Assembly (NCBI GenBank): GCA_965116945.1
Contig: OZ220734.1
Location: 1,984,001 to 2,048,000 of the forward strand
DNA: 64,000 nt
Direction of reading: 5' to 3'
Source: Plut-88900 sp965116945
GTDB taxonomy: Bacteria > Chloroflexota > Dehalococcoidia > Plut-88900
Shown here: positions 57,473 to 64,000 of the stretch, one piece after another
Layout: every line of letters starts with the position of its first letter
Position numbering within the stretch: the stretch's first letter is position 1
Program-made: the position numbers and the translations under genes
Notes under the pieces: generated by a model
The model's input: only the letters and a program-made list of their open reading frames with translations
Database searches by the model: none
What the model was told of the DNA's origin: nothing

Positions 57473-59017
57473 ATGAAGTACGACCACATCATTGTGGGTG
57501 CAGGTTCAGCGGGAGCGACCCTCGCCGCCCGACTTACCGAGGACCCCGACCGCTCTGTTCTTCTGATTGAAGCCGGCGGCGATTTTCCCGAGTTCGATCG
57601 TATCCCCGAAGAGATCAGATTTGCCTACGGTGGAAGGACTATTTACGACTCCGATCACATCTGGAACTTCAGCGCCCGGGCAACCTCCAAGGCCCTCATG
57701 GATATACCTAGGGGCAAGATTACCGGCGGATCGAGCTCAGTCAACGATGCACAGTTCCTACGCGGCGTTCGGGAGGACTACGACCGCTGGGCGGAGTGGG
57801 GCAACGATCAGTGGTCCTTCGAAAATATTCTTCCTTACATGAAACGCATGGAGGCCGACCAGGACTTCCGAGACGAATACCATGGCAACGACGGCCCCAT
57901 CATGTGCCGCCGTCACCCCGAGGATGAATGGCCACCCCACCAGCGCGCCTTCTATGAAGCCGCCCGAGCCGCCGGATTTCCCCACTGCCCCGACCACAAC
58001 CGCACCGACTCCACGGGTGTCGGGCCCCTGGCTTTCAACATCATCGATCGTGTACGGCAGAGCACTGCCCTCGGGTATCTCAACCCGAGCCGCCACCGCC
58101 TGAACCTCACTATTCGACCCAACTGCCTGGTCCACGGAATAATCTTCGACGGCAACCGGGCCGAGGGCCTGCTGGTCATCAGCGGCAGAGTGATGTTCTC
58201 TGTCTACGGGGAGGAGATTATTCTCTGCGCCGGTGCTGTGGGGACACCTCATATCCTGCTTTTGTCGGGCGTTGGGCCATCCGAACAGCTCAATTCGCTG
58301 GGAATTCCCGTAGTGCAAGATCTGCCGGGGGTTGGACGGAATCTGCGTGACCATCCATATCTGCCCCTTTGCTACCTGACCAAGCCCAACTACCCCCTGG
58401 ACCTCCCCACCCCTGCCTCCGGCGCCGTAACCCTGCGCTACACCGCAACCGGATCGCCGTTCTTCAACGACATGATCATTTACATGGGCAACTACGCCGC
58501 CCGACGCCCGGCCCGCGGCCTGGATGACAAGGACCCCATCGGCATAGGTGTCGGGCCTGGGCTCTATCTTGCTGTCAGCCAGGGCGAATTGCGCCTCCAG
58601 TCCACAGACCCCCGACAACAACCGATCCTGGACTACAACCTCCTTGACGAACAACTTGATCTTCAGCGAATGCGCGAATGCGTTCGCCTCACCGATTCGT
58701 TATTTCAGCACGCCGCCTTTTCGGAAATCGTCGAAAGACGCAACGCTCCAACCGACGAAGTCTTCGAAAATGATGACCTCCTGGACGACTGGATGCTTCA
58801 CGAGGTAATGACTGCTCACCATATTTCCAGCACCTGCAAGATGGGCCCGTCCAGCGACCCCCTAGCCGTGTGCGACCAGTACGGTCGGGTCTACGGCCTC
58901 GATGGACTTCGGCTAGTCGACGCCTCCATGATGCCCGACACAGTTCGTGCCAACCTGAACGTCACAGTCATGACCATGGGTGAGAAAGTTGCCGAGTTCA
59001 TAAAGCAGGGCCACTAG
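57473..59017 (+). CDS. GMC-family FAD oxidoreductase
   Basis: A 514-residue flavoprotein. The FAD-binding DHIIVGAGSAGATLAARLTEDP (residues 4-25) is followed by GMC signature 1, RGKITGGSSSVNDAQFLRGVREDYDRW, and signature 2, CAGAVGTPHILLLSGVG. The catalytic His is in HHISSTCKMGPSS. C-terminal VVDASMMPD-type sequence (LRLVDASMMPDTVRANLNVTVMTMGEK) completes the fold. It oxidises alcohols, such as choline or sugar-type alcohols. Its stop codon shares the tetramer CTAG with that of the convergent SDR gene. Confidence 0.93.
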   Translation: MKYDHIIVGAGSAGATLAARLTEDPDRSVLLIEAGGDFPEFDRIPEEIRFAYGGRTIYDSDHIWNFSARATSKALMDIPRGKITGGSSSVNDAQFLRGVREDYDRWAEWGNDQWSFENILPYMKRMEADQDFRDEYHGNDGPIMCRRHPEDEWPPHQRAFYEAARAAGFPHCPDHNRTDSTGVGPLAFNIIDRVRQSTALGYLNPSRHRLNLTIRPNCLVHGIIFDGNRAEGLLVISGRVMFSVYGEEIILCAGAVGTPHILLLSGVGPSEQLNSLGIPVVQDLPGVGRNLRDHPYLPLCYLTKPNYPLDLPTPASGAVTLRYTATGSPFFNDMIIYMGNYAARRPARGLDDKDPIGIGVGPGLYLAVSQGELRLQSTDPRQQPILDYNLLDEQLDLQRMRECVRLTDSLFQHAAFSEIVERRNAPTDEVFENDDLLDDWMLHEVMTAHHISSTCKMGPSSDPLAVCDQYGRVYGLDGLRLVDASMMPDTVRANLNVTVMTMGEKVAEFIKQGH

Positions 59018-59772
59018 CCCCTCCCCACAAACGGCATCTTCGTAGCCATCATGTTCATGAAGAGCACGTTGGTATCCAGGGGCAGGTTGGCTATGAAAAG
59101 CACGGCCTCCGCCACTTTCTCCACGTCGAAGGTCGGCTCAACCATGCGGGACCCGTCCGCCTGAGGGACGCCCCTCTCCATCGCCGACGTCATCTCCGTT
59201 GCCGCATTCCCGATGTCTATCTGACAGCAGGCGATGTCGTACTTGCGACCGTCCAGCGCCGTCGCCTTCGTCAGCCCGACCATTCCGTGCTTGGTTGCGG
59301 TATAGGGAGCGGAGTTGGGCCTCGGGGTCTGGGCGGATATCGAGCCGTTGTTGATTATCCTACCCCCTATTGGCGACTGGTCCTTCATGATCTTGAACGC
59401 CTCCTGGGTGCACAGGAAGGGCCCCGTCAGGTTGGCGTCCACGACCCTTTTCCACACTTCAAAGCTCAGGTCTTCCAGGGGTCGTCCCGGAGACCCAGAG
59501 CCCGCGTTGTTGAACAGCAGGTCCAGCCTACCGAAGGCTTCCCTGGTCTTCGCGAACAGCTCCCTCACCGCCTCCGACTCCCCGACATCCGTCCTCACAA
59601 CCATCGCGTTTTCGGCCAGGTCTCCTGCCTCGTCCCTCGTTTCCTCCAGTTTTTCCACCCGACGCCCCGCCAGAGCCACAGACCACCCGTCCCTCAGCAG
59701 AGCCAATGCGCTCCGCTTCCCGATTCCCGTCCCCGCTCCCGTGATAATCGCAACCTTGCCATTCCCACCCAT
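59014..59772 (-). CDS. SDR-family oxidoreductase
   Basis: A 252-residue classical SDR. The NAD(P) site is VAIITGAGTGIGKRSAL, the NNAG segment is FNNAGSGSPG, and the catalytic Ser/Tyr/Lys are in NNGSISAQTPRPNSAPYTATKHGMVGLTKA. It lacks the usual C-terminal VVDGG segment, ending in LDTNVLFMNMMATKMPFVGRG, which suggests a divergent subfamily. It is convergent with the GMC oxidoreductase and overlaps its stop codon by four bases. Confidence 0.9.
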   Translation of the reverse strand: MGGNGKVAIITGAGTGIGKRSALALLRDGWSVALAGRRVEKLEETRDEAGDLAENAMVVRTDVGESEAVRELFAKTREAFGRLDLLFNNAGSGSPGRPLEDLSFEVWKRVVDANLTGPFLCTQEAFKIMKDQSPIGGRIINNGSISAQTPRPNSAPYTATKHGMVGLTKATALDGRKYDIACCQIDIGNAATEMTSAMERGVPQADGSRMVEPTFDVEKVAEAVLFIANLPLDTNVLFMNMMATKMPFVGRG

Positions 59773-59913
59773 TTACATAACCTTCCACTTTCCTTCAAAT
59801 GATAGAAGCTAGTAATCTCTAATAATCTAACATAACGCATTAACTGTTTATTCATGCCGCTCTCGACGGCAGAGTGTAGTATATCGGGCAAGAGAATCTC
59901 TGGGGGGTGCACA

Positions 59914-61065
59914 ATGGACAATTCCATGACCTACGTCGACGTTGACGGACACATCCTTGAGCCAGCCGACATGTGGAAAGAGTACATCGAGCCGGAATTC
60001 CGGGAGCGCACTGTTGAAATCCTTCTCGACGAAAAGGGGCTTGAATATCTGGGGGTGGATGGAGCGACATCCTGGTTCATGCAGGGGGGTGTTCTCGGGA
60101 ACATCGCCGGTATAGGACAGGACGTCAGTGAACACCTGACGCCCGGGTCCATCACCTATGAAGAGTCTCTCCTGCCCGGCGGATACGATCCCCACGAGCG
60201 AATCAAGGTTATGGATGAAGAGGGCATAGACGTCTCCATCCTCTACCCGTCTCTCGGCCTCTGCTGGGAGGACGTATGCACCGATCCGAAGCTGGCCGCC
60301 GCCAATTGTCGGGCCTACAACAACTGGATGATCGACTTTTGCGAACCCTATCCCGACCGGCTCCACGCCGCTGCCCACATCCCCGCCCTGGACGTGGAGG
60401 AAGGGGTGAAGGAGCTGCGTCGGGTGGCAGGGCTGGGTGTCAGGTCGGCCATGCTCATATCCGCCGCTCCCGAGGGTCTTGCCTTCGGAAACTCCCGCTT
60501 CGACCCCCTCTGGGCCGAGGCCCAGGACCTCGGAATACCCATCTCCTTCCACCCCACCGGCAGCTTCACCTCCATCGGCAACCAGTTTTACCCCACTCCC
60601 GAAGACGGCTCCGTATGGTGGGTCTACGTAACGGCCTCCGACGAAGTCAAGTACCAGTACACCTCCCTGTTGGGAGACGGCGTTCTTGAGAAGTTTCCCG
60701 ACCTCAAGGTTGTGCTGCTGGAGTCGGGGGTGGGGTGGCTGGCCTTCTGGATGGAACGGATGGATCAGAAGTACGAGGTAAATGGCTTTACCACACCCAT
60801 GAAGATGGCGCCCAGCGAGTATTTCCAGCGTCAAACATGGATTGCCATGGAACCCGACGAAAGCCTCGCGCAGTTCAGCATCGAGACCCTGGGCGCTGAC
60901 AAGTTCTTCTGGGCTTACGACTATCCCCACTCCGACTCCGTCACCGAGCCTATCAGTAAATTGAAGGACACCCTCGCACCACTTCCCGAGTCCACCCAAC
61001 GCAAAGTAGCCGGAGACAACGCCATAGCCCTCTACGATCTGCAGGTGGGCGCCCTTAGGGCTTAA
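59914..61065 (+). CDS. amidohydrolase_2 family protein
   Basis: A 383-residue TIM-barrel amidohydrolase related to the 37.3-kb gene. The start reads MDNSMTYVDVDGHILEPADMWKEYIEPEFRERTVEIL, with the GH metal histidine. Later PISFHPTGSF and FFWAYDYPHSDSVTEPI supply the further metal histidine and Asp. I chose the ATG at 59914, with a GGGGGG ribosome site, rather than the ATG at 59854. The stop overlaps that of the next gene as TTAA. Substrate unknown; ACMSD-like decarboxylase or hydrolase is inferred. Confidence 0.85.
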   Translation: MDNSMTYVDVDGHILEPADMWKEYIEPEFRERTVEILLDEKGLEYLGVDGATSWFMQGGVLGNIAGIGQDVSEHLTPGSITYEESLLPGGYDPHERIKVMDEEGIDVSILYPSLGLCWEDVCTDPKLAAANCRAYNNWMIDFCEPYPDRLHAAAHIPALDVEEGVKELRRVAGLGVRSAMLISAAPEGLAFGNSRFDPLWAEAQDLGIPISFHPTGSFTSIGNQFYPTPEDGSVWWVYVTASDEVKYQYTSLLGDGVLEKFPDLKVVLLESGVGWLAFWMERMDQKYEVNGFTTPMKMAPSEYFQRQTWIAMEPDESLAQFSIETLGADKFFWAYDYPHSDSVTEPISKLKDTLAPLPESTQRKVAGDNAIALYDLQVGALRA

Positions 61066-62201
61066 TCCAGGAACCCGTAGAGCTTGCCGGCATTCAGGCA
61101 TGTGATCTTCTCACGTGCCCCTGCTGAGACCCTAGCCAGGTTTTCATCGATTATCGCCAGGGAGTCGGGCCAGACGCCGTCCGGGTGCGGGTAGTCGGAA
61201 CCCCAGATGATGTTGTCCTCGCCAATGAGGGGGACCATGCCGGGGTCAACGGTCTCCTTCTGATAAGTGGAATAGCCCTGCCTTGTCCAGAATTCCCTGG
61301 GAGTCATGGACAGGTTCAAGTGATAGAACCGGTCTTCGTATTCGTGGTCCATCCTGTCCAGCACGTAGGGCAGCCACGACACCCCACTCTCGCCCAGCAC
61401 GAACCTGAGCCCCGGGTGCCGGTCGCAAGCCCCGGAGAATATGACGCTGGCCAGGTATTCCACCCCCGAAAGCTGGAACATCGTTATCCGCACTGCCCTG
61501 TAGCGTCTTTCGTATTCCTCCGCCTCTTCGGGATCCGGCTGTCGGTTGGGAAGCCCGACTGTGTGGAATGATATAGGCGCCTGGGTTTCTTCGGCTGCAT
61601 CCCACAGCACGTCCCAGTCGTCGTGGTACATAGGCTTGGTCGCAGAGGCAACTGCGAAGTCCGCCCCCCTCAGCCCCAGCCCCGACGCCCTTCTCAACTC
61701 CTGCGCTGCCTCCGCCGGATCGTGGTTGGGGATGCAGGCCAGGGCCCTGAAGCGGTCGGGGTTGGACTTGCAGAAGTTGGACGCCCAGTCGTTGTAGATG
61801 CGATACACCTCGGTCATCGCTTCCTGGTCCTTCAGGTTCAGACCGACCCCCAGGATGCCGTAGATTACCTCCGCCTGCACGCCGTCCATGTCCTGATCCC
61901 GCTCCCGGAGCGCGGGGGTGGTGGGGTGGAACAGGCCTTTCGCCCCATCATCGTAGAAGCCCATCGAAATCATGCGGTCAAGCCGTTTGGACCACCCCTT
62001 CTCCACCTTCTCTCCCGTGAACCCCAACCCCCCGACGCCCCCCAACTCAATTCCATTGGCCCTCCATGAGGTACCTTTTTCGTCTGCCACCACTCGAGGC
62101 ATTTTTGCCTTCATGGAGTCGGGTGCATTGGAAGCAAATAGGTCGCCGGGCAGCCAGGTTAAATCGACGTGGGAGTCCCCTGAAATGATCTTGTATTCCA
62201 T
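61062..62201 (-). CDS. amidohydrolase_2 family protein
   Basis: A 379-residue amidohydrolase. The N-terminus reads MEYKIISGDSHVDLTWLPGDLF, with the metal-binding DSH. APISFHTVGLPNRQ and IIWGSDYPHPDGVWPDSLAIIDENL match the family's metal and catalytic segments. It is convergent with its 59.9-kb paralogue and overlaps it by four bases. Three such genes in one 64-kb window indicate lineage expansion of this family. Confidence 0.86.
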   Translation of the reverse strand: MEYKIISGDSHVDLTWLPGDLFASNAPDSMKAKMPRVVADEKGTSWRANGIELGGVGGLGFTGEKVEKGWSKRLDRMISMGFYDDGAKGLFHPTTPALRERDQDMDGVQAEVIYGILGVGLNLKDQEAMTEVYRIYNDWASNFCKSNPDRFRALACIPNHDPAEAAQELRRASGLGLRGADFAVASATKPMYHDDWDVLWDAAEETQAPISFHTVGLPNRQPDPEEAEEYERRYRAVRITMFQLSGVEYLASVIFSGACDRHPGLRFVLGESGVSWLPYVLDRMDHEYEDRFYHLNLSMTPREFWTRQGYSTYQKETVDPGMVPLIGEDNIIWGSDYPHPDGVWPDSLAIIDENLARVSAGAREKITCLNAGKLYGFLD

Positions 62202-62381
62202 CGCTCACGATCCTCCCTGTCCACACGAAAACTCTCGCAGGTGCTTCGTATTATGGTGGTCAGCCCGATGGCATTATATACAACCCCGCCTGAGGGCGTG
62301 AAAGGCTTAGGAGTATCCGGAGGTGATTGCCAAAGGCACCCAGGGCAGGGCTGCACGGGACGAGAAATGGGTAAAGAAAAG

Positions 62382-62404
62382 GGCCTCTCCCGACACGAGA
62401 GGCC
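62382..62404 (-). terminator. intrinsic terminator of the RRM gene
   Basis: An 8-bp stem, GGCCTCTC (62382-62389) with GAGAGGCC (62397-62404), and on the minus strand the stem is followed by CTTTTCTTT, 28 bp after the stop codon. Confidence 0.85.
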
Positions 62405-62431
62405 ATCTTCAATCTGTGTATCCCGGTTGGA

Positions 62432-62710
62432 CTACCAGGAGCGTCGGTTGCCCGAAGGAGGTCTGTTGGCCCGAGGCCTCGCCTCGTTGACGGTCACATT
62501 GCGTCCGTCGATTGCCGTGCCGTTCAGCGCTTCAATCGCCGACCTTGCCGCGTCGTCGTCGGCGATTTCGACAAAACCGAAGCCGCGGGAACGGCCCGTG
62601 TCTCGGTCGGTAATAACAACGGCATCTTCAATGGTGCCGTAAGGGGAAAATGCTGCGCGAAGGCCCTCTTCGTGCGTGTCGTAATTCAGGTTTCCTACGT
62701 AAATTTTCAT
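62432..62710 (-). CDS. single-RRM RNA-binding protein
   Basis: A 92-residue RNA-binding protein consisting of one RRM. RNP2 is IYVGNLNY (residues 3-10) and RNP1 is RGFGFVEI (about 43-50). The tail is short, basic and Gly/Arg/Pro-poor (EARPRANRPPSGNRRSW). Cyanobacterial and Chloroflexota Rbp proteins of this type are cold-induced RNA chaperones. I chose the ATG at 62710 because AAGGAG precedes it by 7 bp. Upstream the leader can fold to hide this ribosome site (see the separate regulatory feature). It has its own terminator. Confidence 0.93.
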   Translation of the reverse strand: MKIYVGNLNYDTHEEGLRAAFSPYGTIEDAVVITDRDTGRSRGFGFVEIADDDAARSAIEALNGTAIDGRNVTVNEARPRANRPPSGNRRSW

Positions 62711-62753
62711 GCGGTTCTCCTTTTTTCTATCCGTCGATTGCTGGAGGAACCGC
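62711..62753 (-). promoter_or_regulatory. leader hairpin that can sequester the RRM gene ribosome site
   Basis: In the mRNA, GCGGTTCCTCC (62753-62743) pairs with GGAGAACCGC (62720-62711), leaving one bulged C and a 22-base loop. The right arm is the Shine-Dalgarno GGAG and the six bases directly before the ATG. The predicted start of the transcript is about 97 bases upstream (TATAAT at 62814-62819). Confidence 0.6.
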
Positions 62754-62813
62754 TTACGCTCAGTGTGTCGGGCCGAGTGATACGGGTAACTCTCGATATC
62801 GCTGGACCACACC

Positions 62814-62819
62814 ATTATA
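62814..62819 (-). promoter_or_regulatory. -10 element of the RRM gene
   Basis: A perfect TATAAT on the minus strand, 104 bp upstream of the start codon, leaving a long 5' leader of about 97 bases. No good -35 is seen at 17 bp. Confidence 0.45.
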
Positions 62820-63240
62820 TGCCATAAGGCAATAGCCCGACGCGCGGGATATCGTGGAGCATTTCAGGCATGGCTCGATGGCCCGGAAAACTCCGGCTGA
62901 CAAGTATCCCTGAGGTGCTCCTATCGTCCCGGATCAAATTCTGATACCCGGGCTCCTTTCCGACTTGCAGACCCCTTTGTCGTGCCCCGAACGTCGGCAG
63001 AAAACCGAGACCGGAGCAGCGTTCAACGTAGTCCTATCCGCACCTCGACTCCCTTTCATTTGGCAACGGGACTAAACACCAGGACCAGTAGTTCAGGTGT
63101 CTCTAATCAGCAGAAGTACTCATAATCATTAGGCTGTACCAAAAACTCATAAGTCATGGCTAAAACTAGTAACTTAGCAACGCCTAATTCGTTTTTAAAT
63201 ATAGAGGATGGCAAGTCTGATCATGCCGATCATCCATTGT
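62820..63240. other. non-coding gap between divergent genes
   Basis: About 420 bp between the RRM gene and the spondin-type lipoprotein gene. It contains a short direct repeat (ACTCATAATCATTAGGCT at 63118-63135 and ACTCATAAGTCATGGCT at 63145-63161). I see no gene or RNA. An AT-rich TTTTTAAATATAGAGG at about 63193 may be the lipoprotein promoter. Confidence 0.4.
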
Positions 63241-63255
63241 AAGGAGGACAAGGAA

Positions 63256-64000
63256 GTGAAAGTCGTTAAGCGCTCAGTTCGTTCGAAGATGCGCTCCCTG
63301 GGCCTTAAGGGGATCGTGGCTTTGCTCATTGCGTTTGTGCTTCTAATTGCCGCCTGCGCTGGTGCTGAGGGGCCGGCAGGTGAGGTGGGCCCCCAAGGTC
63401 CGGAAGGGCCCCAGGGCGTGCAGGGTGTCCAGGGCCCGGAGGGGCCGCAGGGTGAACAGGGCCCCGCAGCAGAAATGCCACCCACCAACCAGATAATGGT
63501 CGAAATGTCCATCACCAACCTGACACAGGGGCAGATCCTGTCGCCGGTGTTCGTGGCAAGGCATAATGCAAATGCGGGAGCTCTTTACACGCTGGGACAG
63601 CCGGCAAGCGTCGGACTGGCAAAGGTGGCGGAGGACGCTGATGCCAGTGACCTTCAGGCCGCATGGGACCCGGCGGTCAACTCAGACGTCAGTGAGGCCA
63701 TGGTCGTAGCCCTGGATGGCGGCCCCATAATGCCGGGAGCAACCGTTACCACTACCTTTACCGTCACCGATGGAAACCATTTGGCTTCCTTTGCCAGTAT
63801 GCTGGTAACCACAAATGACGCGTTCATCGGGGCCAGCGGGCTCGACCTCTCCGTATCGCGTACCATAAACCTCGTCGCCTACGACGCGGGCAGCGAGGCA
63901 AACAGCGAGGACTGCGCCTACATCCCTGGCCCACCCTGTGGCATGCACGTCCATGATGACGCGGTGTCCGAGGGGTTCATCTACGTCCACCCGGGCATAC
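63256..64000 (+). CDS. lipoprotein with collagen-like repeats and spondin_N-like domain (cut by the window end)
   Basis: The frame stays open to the window end (248 codons). GTG start with AAGGAGG 8 bp before it. A basic N-terminus and hydrophobic core end in the lipobox LIAAC (Cys at about 35). Then Gly-x-y collagen-like repeats (GPAGEVGPQGPEGPQGVQG, near 40-68). After that comes a spondin_N-like domain: MSITNLTQGQILSPVFVARHNANA, MLVTTNDAFIG, YDAGSEANSEDCAYIPGPPCG. Such proteins are secreted surface lipoproteins, and spondin_N domains occur in bacterial extracellular matrices. The end is missing. Confidence 0.75.
   Translation, partial: MKVVKRSVRSKMRSLGLKGIVALLIAFVLLIAACAGAEGPAGEVGPQGPEGPQGVQGVQGPEGPQGEQGPAAEMPPTNQIMVEMSITNLTQGQILSPVFVARHNANAGALYTLGQPASVGLAKVAEDADASDLQAAWDPAVNSDVSEAMVVALDGGPIMPGATVTTTFTVTDGNHLASFASMLVTTNDAFIGASGLDLSVSRTINLVAYDAGSEANSEDCAYIPGPPCGMHVHDDAVSEGFIYVHPGI

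Noticed and set aside
63195..63518. Pro/Gly-rich minus-strand frame near the window end
   Set aside because: It mirrors the collagen-like Gly-x-y repeats of the plus-strand lipoprotein, which has a proper ribosome site and lipobox.

Overview
This is a bacterial chromosome segment, densely packed and moderately GC-rich. It carries about 60 protein genes (one broken, one cut by the window end) and no rRNA, tRNA, CRISPR array or transposase that I can recognise. The gene content points to a Chloroflexota bacterium, most likely a Dehalococcoidia/SAR202-type lineage. The evidence is an alternative complex III respiratory operon with cytochrome c maturation genes, a lone ftsZ, lipoproteins with long acidic linkers, and several paralogues of amidohydrolase_2, luciferase-like, F420/FMN-type and SDR oxidoreductases. 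The taxonomic placement is inference.

Layout. (1) 0.1-12.9 kb, minus strand: one long operon for alternative complex III (small membrane protein, pentaheme ActA, ActB split into a molybdopterin-fold and a ferredoxin subunit, two NrfD-type membrane subunits, ActD, ActE) running into ccmH, ccmF and three membrane proteins of cytochrome c maturation type. A small Tat-signal protein is divergent from it, and the two directions share the same promoter-like motif. (2) 13.5-18.5 kb: an unknown protein, ftsZ, a DUF5343-like protein, a Bax-inhibitor-1 protein and an acetamidase/formamidase. (3) 18.6-26.1 kb, plus strand: a lipid cluster with a fatty acyl-CoA reductase fused to a PlsC acyltransferase, a HAD-IB phosphatase, a zinc alcohol dehydrogenase, a LarA/DUF2088 protein and a diacylglycerol-kinase-like protein, consistent with fatty alcohol, ether-lipid or unusual glycerolipid synthesis. 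(4) 26.1-34.4 kb: a PotB-PotC fused ABC permease and three tandem paralogous PotD-like binding lipoproteins, with no ATPase in the window, interrupted by a zinc-ribbon protein and an epoxide hydrolase. (5) 34.7-40.1 kb: SDR, LLM flavin oxidoreductase, CDGSH protein, amidohydrolase and a DNA-repair-linked radical SAM protein. (6) 40.2-43.2 kb: dnaK, grpE and hspR under a strong promoter overlapped by a HAIR-like operator. (7) 43.2-52.3 kb: AlkA, Ffh, a broken BrnT/intact BrnA pair, PAP2 phosphatase, HNH nuclease, a shortened PSP1 protein, HolB, LysA, a family-5 uracil-DNA glycosylase and a BrkB-type membrane protein. (8) 52.6-57.2 kb: dgt-dnaG-rpoD macromolecular synthesis genes. (9) 57.5-64 kb: GMC oxidoreductase, SDR, two amidohydrolases, an RRM protein whose ribosome-binding site can be hidden in a hairpin, and the start of a collagen-like/spondin-domain lipoprotein.

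The non-coding DNA is informative. A roughly 97-bp repeat with CTCTCCC/GGGAGAG ends occurs at 38.5 and 52.4 kb in opposite orientations, shorter repeat families occur in several gaps, and there are many intrinsic terminators. I found no obvious defence island or phage. The best candidates for new biology are the FAR-PlsC lipid cluster, the RRM-gene hairpin, the twin divergent promoters of the complex III operon, and the dispersed repeats.
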